Assembly (NCBI GenBank): GCA_002083615.1
Contig: MSXO01000022.1
Span: 112,432-176,431, forward strand
Length of the DNA: 64,000 nt
Origin: Proteobacteria bacterium ST_bin11
GTDB taxonomy: Bacteria > Pseudomonadota > Gammaproteobacteria > Methylococcales > Methylomonadaceae
Reading direction: 5' to 3'
The notes under the pieces are model-generated. The model did no database searches, was not told where the DNA came from, and saw nothing but the letters and a program-made list of their open reading frames with translations. This document shows positions 52,361 through 61,514 of this stretch, piece after piece. A program made the position numbers and the translations under genes. Numbering within the stretch: position 1 is the first letter of the stretch; each line of letters opens with the position of its first letter.

Positions 52361-54724
52361 TTAAAATAATTCTTCTTCCGCAAAAAACTCATCCTCTGCG
52401 GGCTCTTCAGCTTTTGGTGCGGATGTCGCAGTCGGCACGGTTTCTTCACTGAAATACTCCCAAATACCTCCCCGCGATTCCTTAGACAGTAACAGCCCGT
52501 CAGCCGGATTTATATAGGCTTGGACGATACCGTTTGGCTGCGTTAATGGCTTTTCCGGGAAGTTTTGTTCGACCGATTTCATAAATTTAATCCACATCGG
52601 TAAGGCCGTTTTGCCGCCAGTCTCGCCATGGCCAAGGGGTATTGAGTTATCGAAGCCTATCCAGGCAGATGCCACGATATCCGTGGCGAAACCGTTAAAC
52701 CAGGCGTCCCTTTGTTCGTTAGTGGTGCCCGTTTTACCGCCTAAGTCGTTGCGGCCCAATTGTTTTGCTTGGGTTGCCGTGCCCCGTTGTACGACATCTC
52801 GGAGCAAGCTGTTCGCCAGGAAATTGATTTTTGCTGAAATAGCGCGCGGCGCTTGGTTATGTGGAGGAGGGTCCTGTTCTGGGCAATCTGGACAAGCTAG
52901 CGCAGGATTTGCCTGATATAACAAGTTGCCTTCGTGATCTTCAATGCGTTCGATGAGATAGGGTTTTACCGAAAATCCGCCATTGGCAAAAACTGCATAA
53001 GCGGCGGCCATTCGCAAGGGAGAAGCGTAGCCGCTACCCAAAGCCAGAGACAATGTGCCGGGAAGTTGTTCTTTATCGAATCCAAAGCGGAGAGCTGTAT
53101 CAATGGCTTGGGGTACCCCAATTTCCTGCAGCAAGCGCACGGATACCAGATTGATGGATTCGCGTAGCGCAGTTCTCAGTGATGTCGGTCCCAGAAATCG
53201 GTGGCTATAGTTTTCTGGGCGCCAATCATTCTCCTGTGAGGGGTCCTCTATGACTATAGGTGCGTCGTTGATAATGCTGGCGGCAGTGAAGCCTTTTTCT
53301 AACGCGGCCGTATAAACGATGGGCTTGAATCCAGAACCTGGCTGACGCTTGGATTGCGTCGCTCGATTGTACTTGCTGTGATAAAAATCAAAGCCGCCGC
53401 ATAACGCGAGAATCGCGCCATTGTTAGGATTGAGTGCCACAAAAGCGGCCTCGGCAGCCGGGACTTGCGTTAATGCCCATTCGTTTGTTTGTAATTCCCT
53501 TACCCAGATGATGTCGTTCGGTTTTAGAAAAGCCTTGGCTGTGCCCATGTTTTTTTCCGGGTACGGTTTTGCCCATTCAATATTTTTCCAAGCTATAAAA
53601 ATCTGCGTGCTGTCATAAAGTTTCGCGGTAACCCCAGAGTCGGTTGCTCCCGTTACTAGAGCTTGTCGAGTGTCTCCAATCGCAGTGTCGTTTAGCTGTA
53701 CGCTAGTTTTCTGGGTGTTTTTATGTGGCAAGCCCCGATAGCCGTGACGTTCATCATATTCGTGCAGTGTTTTTTGCAAAGCGTCTTCTGCTGCTAACTG
53801 CAATTGGCTGGGAGCGGTGGTGTAAATTTTCAAACCTAAGGTATAGGCGGTTTCGCCGTATTTGGACATGATTTCTTGTCTAACCATTTCCGCGATGTAA
53901 GGCGCCTTGAGCTCGACATTTATCGATTGGGTCTCGGCGTTATCGGCTGCTCGCACCGCGATCTCGTAATCGGTTTGGCTTATGTAATTTAAATCAATCA
54001 TCCGACGCAACACGTAATTTCGCCGATCGAGGGCCCGCTGGGGATTTGTGATCGGGTTATAAATGGATGGCGCTTTGGGCAAACCGGCAATCATTGCGTA
54101 TTGGTGTAGGGCCAGCGCGGAAATGTCTGTACCGTAATAGGTTTGTGCGGCAGCTGCTACGCCATAGGCGCGCTGGCCCATATAAATTTTGTTCAGATAG
54201 AGGTCCAGAATCTGATCTTTGGAATATTGCCGCTCTATTTTGAGGGCGAGGATGATTTCCTTGAGCTTCCTTAAATAGGTTTTTTCGTTACTCAGCAGGA
54301 AATTACGGGCGACTTGCATGGTGATGGTGCTGCCGCCTTGCCGCTTTTTGCCGGTAAGGGCTAATTGACTCACCGCTCGCAGCAAGCCTTTGAAGTCGAC
54401 ACCATTATGTTTATAAAACCGATCATCTTCTGCGGCGATGAAAGCCTTAATTAACTGCGGTGGTACATGTGCGATGTTCATCGGAATTCTGCGCTTCTCG
54501 CCAAACTGAGCAATCAACAGCTTATCTTGGCTGTAGATGCTCAATGGCATCTGATATTGAACGTGTTGTAACTGTTCTATGTCCGGCAGTTCCTTGTCGA
54601 GCTCGATCAGGAAAAAATAAACGGCAACCAGAAATGTACCTGTGAAAGCGAAAAACAAGAAGGCAAGCCACTTAAATAGTGTCTTGATCAGGGACTTGGG
54701 TTTGGGGTCTTTCTTAATGGGCAC
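52361..54724 (-). CDS. mrcA: Penicillin-binding protein 1A
   Basis: A class A PBP of 787 residues with both transglycosylase and transpeptidase activity. After an N-terminal membrane helix (LFFAFTGTFLVAVYFFLI), the GT51 domain has IAAEDDRFYKHNGVDFKGLLRA with the catalytic Glu, QGGSTITMQVARN and KEIILALKIERQYSKDQILDLYLNKIYMGQ. The transpeptidase domain has SKRQPGSGFKPIVY (SxxK), RESINLVSVRLL, and GGKTGTTNEQRD. The start is GTG. It is divergent from pilM, as in E. coli and Pseudomonas. Confidence 0.97.
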   Translation of the reverse strand: MPIKKDPKPKSLIKTLFKWLAFLFFAFTGTFLVAVYFFLIELDKELPDIEQLQHVQYQMPLSIYSQDKLLIAQFGEKRRIPMNIAHVPPQLIKAFIAAEDDRFYKHNGVDFKGLLRAVSQLALTGKKRQGGSTITMQVARNFLLSNEKTYLRKLKEIILALKIERQYSKDQILDLYLNKIYMGQRAYGVAAAAQTYYGTDISALALHQYAMIAGLPKAPSIYNPITNPQRALDRRNYVLRRMIDLNYISQTDYEIAVRAADNAETQSINVELKAPYIAEMVRQEIMSKYGETAYTLGLKIYTTAPSQLQLAAEDALQKTLHEYDERHGYRGLPHKNTQKTSVQLNDTAIGDTRQALVTGATDSGVTAKLYDSTQIFIAWKNIEWAKPYPEKNMGTAKAFLKPNDIIWVRELQTNEWALTQVPAAEAAFVALNPNNGAILALCGGFDFYHSKYNRATQSKRQPGSGFKPIVYTAALEKGFTAASIINDAPIVIEDPSQENDWRPENYSHRFLGPTSLRTALRESINLVSVRLLQEIGVPQAIDTALRFGFDKEQLPGTLSLALGSGYASPLRMAAAYAVFANGGFSVKPYLIERIEDHEGNLLYQANPALACPDCPEQDPPPHNQAPRAISAKINFLANSLLRDVVQRGTATQAKQLGRNDLGGKTGTTNEQRDAWFNGFATDIVASAWIGFDNSIPLGHGETGGKTALPMWIKFMKSVEQNFPEKPLTQPNGIVQAYINPADGLLLSKESRGGIWEYFSEETVPTATSAPKAEEPAEDEFFAEEELF

Positions 54725-54936
54725 TGAAATTCAAACGCACTGCTAAAATACAAATTGCCGGTCAAAATAAACCCTTTTGATATCAGGAACAACCTAAAGT
54801 TACTTGTAAAGTGGTTTATCTAAGAGGATGAAAATAAAAAAATCTACTATACTTCAGGCCCATGTGGGTTCTGCAAGCCTCGTCTGAGCATGCTTGAGCC
54901 AAATTCAATCATATTCGATCTAAAAAGGGTTCATTC

Positions 54937-55998
54937 ATGAGCTGGTTGAGCAGGAATCCGTCGGCTGTGCTGGGTGTGGATATTAGTACAGCTGCGGTTA
55001 AATTGTTGGAATTAAGCCGGGTCGGTGCTCGTTACCGGGTAGAAAGTTACTCGGTGGCCCCCTTACCTCAGGATGCGATAGTCGATAAGAACATCACCAA
55101 TATAGAGCAAATCGGCGCGGTGATAAAAGCGGCGGTAAAGCAATCCGGTACTCGGGCAAAACAGGCGAGCGTTGCGGTTGCGGGTTCATCGGTGATGACC
55201 AAGATTATTTCGATGCCTGCCTCCTTGTCCGATAGGGACATGGAAGAGCAAATCATGGTGGAGGCCGATCAGTACATTCCTTATTCGCTGGACGAAGTCA
55301 ATCTCGACTTCGAAGTTCAGGGCATCACCAAAAATAATCCGGATATGGTCGATGTGTTGCTGGCGGCTTCTCGGCGGGAAAACATTGAGGACAGGGTGGC
55401 CGCGCTGGCCTATGCCGGCCTGAAGGCTGTTGTCGTCGATGTGGAAGCTTTTGCGATGGAAAATGCGTTTTCCTTGTTGGCTGATCAGTTGCCGGAAGGC
55501 GCCGGCAATATGACTGTCGCAATTGCCGATATTGGCGCAACCATGACATCTCTGAACATTCTCCATGAAGGTAAAACTGTTTATACCCGGGAGCAGGGCT
55601 TTGGCGGAAAACAGCTAACCGAAGAGATTCAGCGTCGCTACGGCCTGTCTTATGAAGAAGCCGGTTTGGCCAAGAAGCACGGCGGCTTGCCGGACAATTA
55701 CGTAACCGATGTGCTGGAACCCTTCAAAAAAGCCATGTTGCAGCAAATCGCCAGATCGTTGCAATTCTTCGTTTCCTCTAGCGCCAATCGCGGCGTCGAT
55801 GCGTTGGTACTGGCCGGTGGTTGCGCATCAATCGCGGGTTTGGACAAATTGGTGGAACGTGATCTGGGCATCCCGTCTTACATTGCCAATCCGTTCATCA
55901 ACATGGCGCTTTCTAATCGGGTCAAACCGCAAAGTCTGAGTAACGATACTCCAGCGATGATGATAGCGTGCGGTTTAGCGTTAAGGAGTTTCGATTAA
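54937..55998 (+). CDS. pilM: Type IV pilus assembly protein PilM
   Basis: A cytoplasmic actin-like protein that binds the N-terminus of PilN and links the inner-membrane alignment subcomplex to the assembly ATPase, 353 residues. The start AVLGVDISTAAVKLLEL and MTVAIADIGATMTSLNI correspond to ATP-binding loops, with ALVLAGGCASIAGLDKLVERDLG at the C-terminal end. First gene of pilMNOPQ, divergent from mrcA. Confidence 0.96.
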   Translation: MSWLSRNPSAVLGVDISTAAVKLLELSRVGARYRVESYSVAPLPQDAIVDKNITNIEQIGAVIKAAVKQSGTRAKQASVAVAGSSVMTKIISMPASLSDRDMEEQIMVEADQYIPYSLDEVNLDFEVQGITKNNPDMVDVLLAASRRENIEDRVAALAYAGLKAVVVDVEAFAMENAFSLLADQLPEGAGNMTVAIADIGATMTSLNILHEGKTVYTREQGFGGKQLTEEIQRRYGLSYEEAGLAKKHGGLPDNYVTDVLEPFKKAMLQQIARSLQFFVSSSANRGVDALVLAGGCASIAGLDKLVERDLGIPSYIANPFINMALSNRVKPQSLSNDTPAMMIACGLALRSFD

Positions 55999-56570
55999 TG
56001 GCAAGAATTAATTTACTCCCCTGGCGAGAAGAGCTGCGTAAAAAAAAGCAGCAGGATTTTGTGGCGGGTATCGGTGCCGGTATTTTGGTGACAGCACTGA
56101 TTTTGGTCGTAGTCTTTATGTATATCGAAGGGATCAAAGAATATCAGACCCGCAGAAACACGCTTTTGCAAAACGAAATAGCCATCTTGGATAAGCGAAT
56201 TCAAGAAATCAAGGAAATTGAAGACAAGAAAAATAGGTTGCTGACCAAAATTGAAGTAATCCAAAAGTTGCAGGAAAGCCGGCCGGAGGTAGTGCATTTA
56301 TTCGATGAATTGGCCAAAACCACGCCTGATGGTATTTACCTGACGAAATTTGCCCAAGCCGGGTCGGTTTTGACTTTGGACGGGAAGGCGGAATCGAATG
56401 CGCGAGTGTCTGCATACATGCGGGCTATCGATAACTCGCCTTGGATGAATACCTCTGTACTGACTGTAATCAAAGGTGAAGGCAAAAAAGACGGCCAGAT
56501 GAACGACTTCACGATGACTGCCAAGCAAGGTAAGAAGACTGATAAGCCTCAACCAGGAGCCGTCAAATGA
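55998..56570 (+). CDS. pilN: Type IV pilus assembly protein PilN
   Basis: A bitopic inner-membrane protein, 190 residues from the ATG at 55998, which shares its A with the pilM TAA stop; AAGGAG lies just upstream. The N-terminal ARINLLPWREELRKKKQQDF is the conserved cytoplasmic PilM-binding peptide. One membrane helix (FVAGIGAGILVTALILVVVFMY), a coiled coil and a ferredoxin-like periplasmic domain follow. It pairs with PilO. Confidence 0.96.
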   Translation: MARINLLPWREELRKKKQQDFVAGIGAGILVTALILVVVFMYIEGIKEYQTRRNTLLQNEIAILDKRIQEIKEIEDKKNRLLTKIEVIQKLQESRPEVVHLFDELAKTTPDGIYLTKFAQAGSVLTLDGKAESNARVSAYMRAIDNSPWMNTSVLTVIKGEGKKDGQMNDFTMTAKQGKKTDKPQPGAVK

Positions 56571-57193
56571 ATTTGTCTGAAATAAATTGGGACATCAATT
56601 CGGCGGGTAGCTGGCCGACGCCGCTAAAAATCATTGTCATACTTATTTTTTCGGTTTTAACAGCGGCGGCTGGCGTTTACTTTGTTACGGTGCCGCAGCT
56701 GGATGAATTAGATGTGCTTGAAAAACAAGAGGAGAGTTTGAAAAGTGCGTTTGAAGTTAAGCAGAAAAAGGCTGTCAACCTCCAGGATTACCGCGACCAG
56801 CTGGATCAAATCGAAGCGTCGCTAGGCGAGATGCTGAAGCAAATGCCCACCAAAGCTGAAGTGGCTAGCTTGTTGGTTGATATTTCCCAAACCGGTTTGG
56901 CAAGTGGCCTGGAGTTTAAATTGTTTCAACCCAGCACCGAAATTAACAGAGAGTTTTATTCTGAATTGCCAATTGGCATCCATGTTGTCGGGAAGTATGA
57001 AGAATTGGGATTGTTTGTCAGTGGTTTGGCTTCGCTACCTAGGATTGTGACGGTGCACGATGTGGTGATGACGCCGATGGGTAAAGAAGGCAAAGATGGT
57101 ATGAGCATGACTGCAACCATAAAAACCTATAACGAGGGTGAAGCAGCGCAAGCTGCTGGCGGACCGGCGGCCAAGAAAAGGAGAGGGCAATGA
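56567..57193 (+). CDS. pilO: Type IV pilus assembly protein PilO
   Basis: A 208-residue partner of PilN: a short N-terminus, one membrane helix (LKIIVILIFSVLTAAAGVYFV), a coiled coil (LDVLEKQEESLKSAFEVKQKKAVNLQDYRDQLDQIEAS) and a C-terminal ferredoxin-like domain. The Lys-rich tail (AAKKRRG) is unusual but short. The start overlaps pilN as ATGA. Confidence 0.95.
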   Translation: MNLSEINWDINSAGSWPTPLKIIVILIFSVLTAAAGVYFVTVPQLDELDVLEKQEESLKSAFEVKQKKAVNLQDYRDQLDQIEASLGEMLKQMPTKAEVASLLVDISQTGLASGLEFKLFQPSTEINREFYSELPIGIHVVGKYEELGLFVSGLASLPRIVTVHDVVMTPMGKEGKDGMSMTATIKTYNEGEAAQAAGGPAAKKRRGQ

Positions 57194-57747
57194 GGTGCGC
57201 TGGTGTGAAAGTGTTTTCGATCCTGTCTGCATTGACTGTGCTTTTGGTCGGTATGACGGGTTGCGGCAGCGACGATGTCAGCGATCTGACCAAGTACATT
57301 CAAGACGTAAAAGCTCGTCCCAAGGCAGCTATCGAACCCTTGCCTGAAATTAAAGTGGTTGAGTCGTTTATATTCAAACCCGATGGTTTACGGGACCCGT
57401 TTAGGTCGATTGAAAGAAAGGATGACGACAGCAATATCGATGTCTCCGGCATAAACGGTATCAAGCCTGATATAGAACGCCGGAAGGAAGAGCTGGAAGC
57501 GTATCCGCTGGACAGTCTGCGCATGGTTGGAACTTTGCGCAATGACAAAGGCTATTGGGGTTTGGTAAGAGCTAGGGATGGGACTATCCACCGAGTCCAG
57601 GTTGGGCACCATATGGGGCAAAATTACGGCAAGATACTGCGTATTCTTGACGACAAAATAGAGCTAATGGAAATCGTACCTGATAAGCCGGGCACTTGGC
57701 GCGAACAACAGTCTTCACTAGCATTGGCCGATGAAAAAGGGTTATAG
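57190..57747 (+). CDS. pilP: Type IV pilus lipoprotein PilP
   Basis: A 185-residue lipoprotein that connects PilNO to the secretin. The signal peptide ends in VGMTGCGSD, with Cys as lipid anchor. An unstructured stretch (about residues 30-95) is followed by a beta domain (LDSLRMVGTLRNDKGYWGLVRARDGTIHRVQVGHHMGQNYGKI). The start overlaps pilO as ATGA. Confidence 0.95.
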   Translation: MRCAGVKVFSILSALTVLLVGMTGCGSDDVSDLTKYIQDVKARPKAAIEPLPEIKVVESFIFKPDGLRDPFRSIERKDDDSNIDVSGINGIKPDIERRKEELEAYPLDSLRMVGTLRNDKGYWGLVRARDGTIHRVQVGHHMGQNYGKILRILDDKIELMEIVPDKPGTWREQQSSLALADEKGL

Positions 57748-57749
57748 AA

Positions 57750-59987
57750 ATGAGTACTAAACAAAATAAAAACGGATGGAAAGCGGCCGGCTTCGGTTTC
57801 TGGTGTTCAGTGTTGCTGGGTTGTTTTATGCACGTTGCGGTGGTGCGCGCCGATGACGGAGCAATAAACAACTTAGAGTTTTCCACCTTGGCCGGAAACC
57901 AAGTGCAAGTGCAATTGGAAATGGATGGGCCGATAGTGGCGCCAAAAATTTTTCAGACCGATAACCCTTCCAGAATCGCCTTGGACTTTGCCGGCGTAAA
58001 AAGTAATTTGGCAAAAAAGAGCTTTCCTATCAATCAAGGTGCCGCAGGTACGGTGTATGTGGTGGAGGCGTCGGGGCGTACGCGGGTTATTATTAACTTG
58101 ATAGAAAAAGTACCTTACGAAACCAAAATCGAGGGCAATAAGTTTTATGTGGTGTTGAAGTCTAGCGGAACCGTCGCGGCGGTAAACCGAGCAGTACAGC
58201 AAGCACCCGCGGCCAAGGACTCGGTGATTAGTAAGTTTTTACCGGAACAAAACATAAAAAGTATTGATTTTCGACGCGGCCCCAACGGTGAGGGACGCTT
58301 GTTGCTGGGTTTATCAGCGGCGAATACGGTCGTGGATGCGAAGCAAAATGCCGGTAAAGTGGTATTAAGCTTTCTAAATACCAGGTTGCCGGAATCTTTA
58401 GTCAAAAGTTTCGACGTGTCGGACTTTGCGACACCTGTGCAAAAAATCGAAGCCTCTCCAAGAGGCGATAGCGTCAACATCGTCATAACACCTAACAACG
58501 GTAATTACGATTACTCGTCCTATCAGTCCGATAACTTGTTGACTGTTGAGTTTCGGCCTCTGACACCGGCGGAAAAGGAAGCGCAGCAAAAAGAAAAATT
58601 CCCGTATATCGGCAACAAATTGTCATTGAATTTTCAAGACATTGAAGTGCGCTCGGTCCTGCAAATTCTAGCCGACTTTACCGAGCTCAATATCATTGCC
58701 GCCGATTCGGTGGCGGGCAACGTTACGCTCAGATTGAACGATGTACCTTGGGACCAGGCTTTGGAATTGATTTTAAAATCCAAAGGTTTGGCAAAAAGAC
58801 AGAATGGTAATGTGGTGATGGTGGCCCCGGTTGCCGAGATCATGAAAATAGAGCAGGAAGAACTGGATTCGAAAAAAATATTCGAAGAGTTGGAGCCGTT
58901 AAAAACCGAAAATATTCAGATCAATTACGCGAAAGCGGGGGAAATTTGCGGTGTATTGATGGGGGTAGGTAATAACTCGCAAGGCGGCCAATCAGGAGCG
59001 GGGGCGAGCAGTGGCGGCGGTGGTTGCGGAGGTGGCGGTGGCTCCGTTGCATCGTTACAGGCCGGAGTCGGGCAGAATAGTCAAGGTGGTGGGTCAGCAA
59101 GTATGCGGTTGCTATCGCCACGCGGTACGGCGATTGTCGATGCCAGGACTAATACCCTGATTGTCAAGGATACGGCAAAGGCCATGGAAGATGTACGCAG
59201 AATGATCAAGCTATTGGACGTGCCTGTACGCCAAGTATTGATCGAATCGCGGATCGTAATAGCGGATACCTCGTTTGCGCAGAATTTAGGTACCAAGTTT
59301 GGTGTGGCGCATAAAACTGACATAAATAGCGGAACGCAATACGGAATGACGGCCAGTGGCGCCGAAACCAGCGAAAATTCGCAAATTCTGTCGGATTTGG
59401 GATCCGCATTGGCGGCCTCCAGCGGCGGAGCCTTAGCCTTAACCCTGGCGCGCGGCGCGGATTATCTTTTGAATCTTGAGATCAGTGCACTGCAGGATGA
59501 TGGTAAAGGCGAGTTGGTATCCAATCCGCGGGTAATGACTAGCGACATGGTGCAAGCCTCTATCAAACAAGGTGTGCAGATTCCTTATCAGACCCAAAGT
59601 CAGTCGACTGGCCCGGTAACGGAATTGGTCGATGCGGTGCTGGAGTTGAATGTTACGCCGCAGATTACCCCGAGCGGTAGCGTAATCATGTTGCTCGACA
59701 TTAAAAAAGATTCGCCGGGAACACCGTTGGCAACAGGTGGTAATGCCACGGTACCAATCGATACCCGGCAGTTGAAAACCAAAGTTCAAGTTGAAGATGG
59801 CGAAACCGTGGTGTTGGGTGGTATTTACGAGTCAACCGTTCAGGAATCGTTTAATACCGTGCCATGGGTGTCGGATTTGCCGGTGATTGGCTGGATGTTC
59901 AAGAAAAGTGTAAAAAACGATACCAAAAAAGAGTTATTGGTGTTTATCACGCCTAAAGTGGTGAAAGAGTCTATGACGGCAAAGTGA
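57750..59987 (+). CDS. pilQ: Type IV pilus secretin PilQ
   Basis: A 745-residue outer-membrane secretin through which the pilus exits. After a signal peptide there are two AMIN domains (about 40-135 and 165-270), a secretin N-domain (about 300-365), a NolW-type domain interrupted at about 405-450, and the beta-barrel core (about 495-735) with the conserved VLGGIYESTVQESFNTVPWVSDLPVIGWMFKKS. The interruption is a Gly/Ser/Gln-rich stretch with one Cys. Last gene of pilMNOPQ; a terminator follows. Confidence 0.97.
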   Translation: MSTKQNKNGWKAAGFGFWCSVLLGCFMHVAVVRADDGAINNLEFSTLAGNQVQVQLEMDGPIVAPKIFQTDNPSRIALDFAGVKSNLAKKSFPINQGAAGTVYVVEASGRTRVIINLIEKVPYETKIEGNKFYVVLKSSGTVAAVNRAVQQAPAAKDSVISKFLPEQNIKSIDFRRGPNGEGRLLLGLSAANTVVDAKQNAGKVVLSFLNTRLPESLVKSFDVSDFATPVQKIEASPRGDSVNIVITPNNGNYDYSSYQSDNLLTVEFRPLTPAEKEAQQKEKFPYIGNKLSLNFQDIEVRSVLQILADFTELNIIAADSVAGNVTLRLNDVPWDQALELILKSKGLAKRQNGNVVMVAPVAEIMKIEQEELDSKKIFEELEPLKTENIQINYAKAGEICGVLMGVGNNSQGGQSGAGASSGGGGCGGGGGSVASLQAGVGQNSQGGGSASMRLLSPRGTAIVDARTNTLIVKDTAKAMEDVRRMIKLLDVPVRQVLIESRIVIADTSFAQNLGTKFGVAHKTDINSGTQYGMTASGAETSENSQILSDLGSALAASSGGALALTLARGADYLLNLEISALQDDGKGELVSNPRVMTSDMVQASIKQGVQIPYQTQSQSTGPVTELVDAVLELNVTPQITPSGSVIMLLDIKKDSPGTPLATGGNATVPIDTRQLKTKVQVEDGETVVLGGIYESTVQESFNTVPWVSDLPVIGWMFKKSVKNDTKKELLVFITPKVVKESMTAK

Positions 59988-60008
59988 GTCGTCGTTTCAC
60001 CGATTGGC

Positions 60009-60035
60009 AAAAAGGGGCTTCATGCCCCTTTTTTT
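60009..60035 (+). terminator. Intrinsic terminator after pilQ
   Basis: AAAAAGGGGC-TTCAT-GCCCCTTTTTTT, a stem of 5 GC pairs extended by A-T pairs with a clean U-run, 22 bases after the pilQ stop. Confidence 0.93.
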
Positions 60036-60090
60036 GTGGCTTACCGCGATGGGGCGGCTACCTTGCGTTCGTTCTTTTAAGGCGTCGGCT

Positions 60091-60100
60091 ATGCTATATT
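60091..60100 (+). promoter_or_regulatory. Candidate extended -10 of the lptM-lysA-dapF operon
   Basis: ATGCTATATT with a TGn extension upstream of TATATT. The -35 is weak (TTCTTT at 17 bases). The same ten bases occur in the promoter before 6496, suggesting a favoured promoter form in this genome. Confidence 0.45.
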
Positions 60101-60128
60101 CCGCGTTCACTACCCAATCGTTACGAAT

Positions 60129-60254
60129 ATGACGACAAACAATATTTTAACTCTAGTTCTTTGGGCGCTGTTGTTGCAGGCCTGCGGCCAAACCGGCCCT
60201 TTATATATGCCGGATAGCCCGCCGCCAATTTACGTACCCAAACAAGATAAATAA
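60129..60254 (+). CDS. lptM: Small lipoprotein LptM (YifL-like)
   Basis: A 41-residue lipoprotein: TTNNILTLVLWALLLQACGQTGPLYMPD, with the lipobox LLQAC and the conserved GQTGPLY (GLKGPLY in E. coli) that LptM uses to contact LptD, helping LPS-transporter maturation. The gene is before lysA-dapF, where lptM/yifL lies in enterobacteria before dapF. A typical Pro-rich tail follows. Confidence 0.85.
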   Translation: MTTNNILTLVLWALLLQACGQTGPLYMPDSPPPIYVPKQDK

Positions 60255-60257
60255 GCC

Positions 60258-61514
60258 ATGGATTTTTTTAATTATCGGCAACACGAGCTGTTTGCCGAAA
60301 GCATTCCTGTTGACGAAATTGCCGAAAACTACGGCACCCCCTGTTACGTCTACTCCCGAGCGACCTTGGAGAGGCATTGGCAAGCCTTCGATCAAGGCTT
60401 TGCCGGTCACCCACACCTTATTTGTTATGCTGTAAAAGCAAATTCAAATATTGCTATTCTCAACCTGTTGGCGCGACTTGGGTCTGGGTTCGACATCGTG
60501 TCGCTTGGTGAGCTGCAGCGCGTGTTAACTGCGGGCGGCAGTCCGGACAAAATTGTGTTTTCCGGGGTCGGTAAACGCGAAGATGAAATCCTGGCGGCGC
60601 TGAAAATAGGTATACGCTGTTTTAACGTGGAAGTCAGCGGCGAACTTGATCGTATCAACCGATTGGCCGGTGAGTTGGGCGTTGTCGCTCCCGTGTCCTT
60701 TCGGGTCAACCCGGATGTTGATGCCAAGACGCATCCTTATATTTCCACCGGTTTGAAAGAGAATAAATTCGGGATCGATATCAAGCAAGCCATTCATGAA
60801 TACCGGCGTGCTGCACAGATGCCTAATATCGAAATAGTCGGTATCGATTGTCATATTGGCTCCCAATTGACGGAAACGGTACCGTTTCTGGATGCGTTGG
60901 ATAGGGTGTTGGCATTGGTCGATGAACTGCAAGAGGAAGGTATTGAATTGCACCACCTCGATTTAGGCGGTGGCCTGGGTATTTGTTATCGCGATGAGCA
61001 TCCCCCGCAACCTTCTGAGTATATTTCAGCTTTGCTGAAACGTTTGGCGGGGCGGAGTTTTGAAATTCTATTGGAGCCGGGGCGTGCAATCGTTGGCAAT
61101 GCCGGAATATTGCTAACCAGAGTGGAATACCTTAAGCCAACAGACAATAAAAACTTTGCCATTGTTGACGCGGCAATGAATGATCTAGTCAGGCCGGCTT
61201 TATACGGGGCGTGGCAGGAAATTATTCCAGCTAATGGGGATAGTGATCAGGCCGAGTTGGATTGGGATATTGTCGGTCCAGTTTGCGAAACGGGTGACTT
61301 TCTAGGTAAAGCTCGGTCATTAAAGCTGAAACAAGGCGATTTATTGGCGGTTCGCTCAGCGGGCGCCTACGGATTTACGATGAGTTCAAACTATAACTCG
61401 AGGCCGCGCGCGGCGGAAGTAATGGTGGATGGCGATAAAACGTATCTTATTCGAGCCCGAGAAACTCTGGAGCAGTTGTGGGTTGGCGAGCAGGTTTTGC
61501 CTGAGTGGTTATGA
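60258..61514 (+). CDS. lysA: Diaminopimelate decarboxylase
   Basis: A PLP enzyme, fold III, 418 residues, that turns meso-DAP into L-lysine. PLP Lys is in LICYAVKANSNIAILNLL, followed by GSGFDIVSLGELQRVL, IVGIDCHIGSQLTE, LDLGGGLGI, EPGRAIVGNAG and the late VCETGDFLGKAR. It starts 3 bases after the lptM stop and overlaps dapF. With dapF it controls the split of DAP between lysine and peptidoglycan. Confidence 0.97.
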   Translation: MDFFNYRQHELFAESIPVDEIAENYGTPCYVYSRATLERHWQAFDQGFAGHPHLICYAVKANSNIAILNLLARLGSGFDIVSLGELQRVLTAGGSPDKIVFSGVGKREDEILAALKIGIRCFNVEVSGELDRINRLAGELGVVAPVSFRVNPDVDAKTHPYISTGLKENKFGIDIKQAIHEYRRAAQMPNIEIVGIDCHIGSQLTETVPFLDALDRVLALVDELQEEGIELHHLDLGGGLGICYRDEHPPQPSEYISALLKRLAGRSFEILLEPGRAIVGNAGILLTRVEYLKPTDNKNFAIVDAAMNDLVRPALYGAWQEIIPANGDSDQAELDWDIVGPVCETGDFLGKARSLKLKQGDLLAVRSAGAYGFTMSSNYNSRPRAAEVMVDGDKTYLIRARETLEQLWVGEQVLPEWL

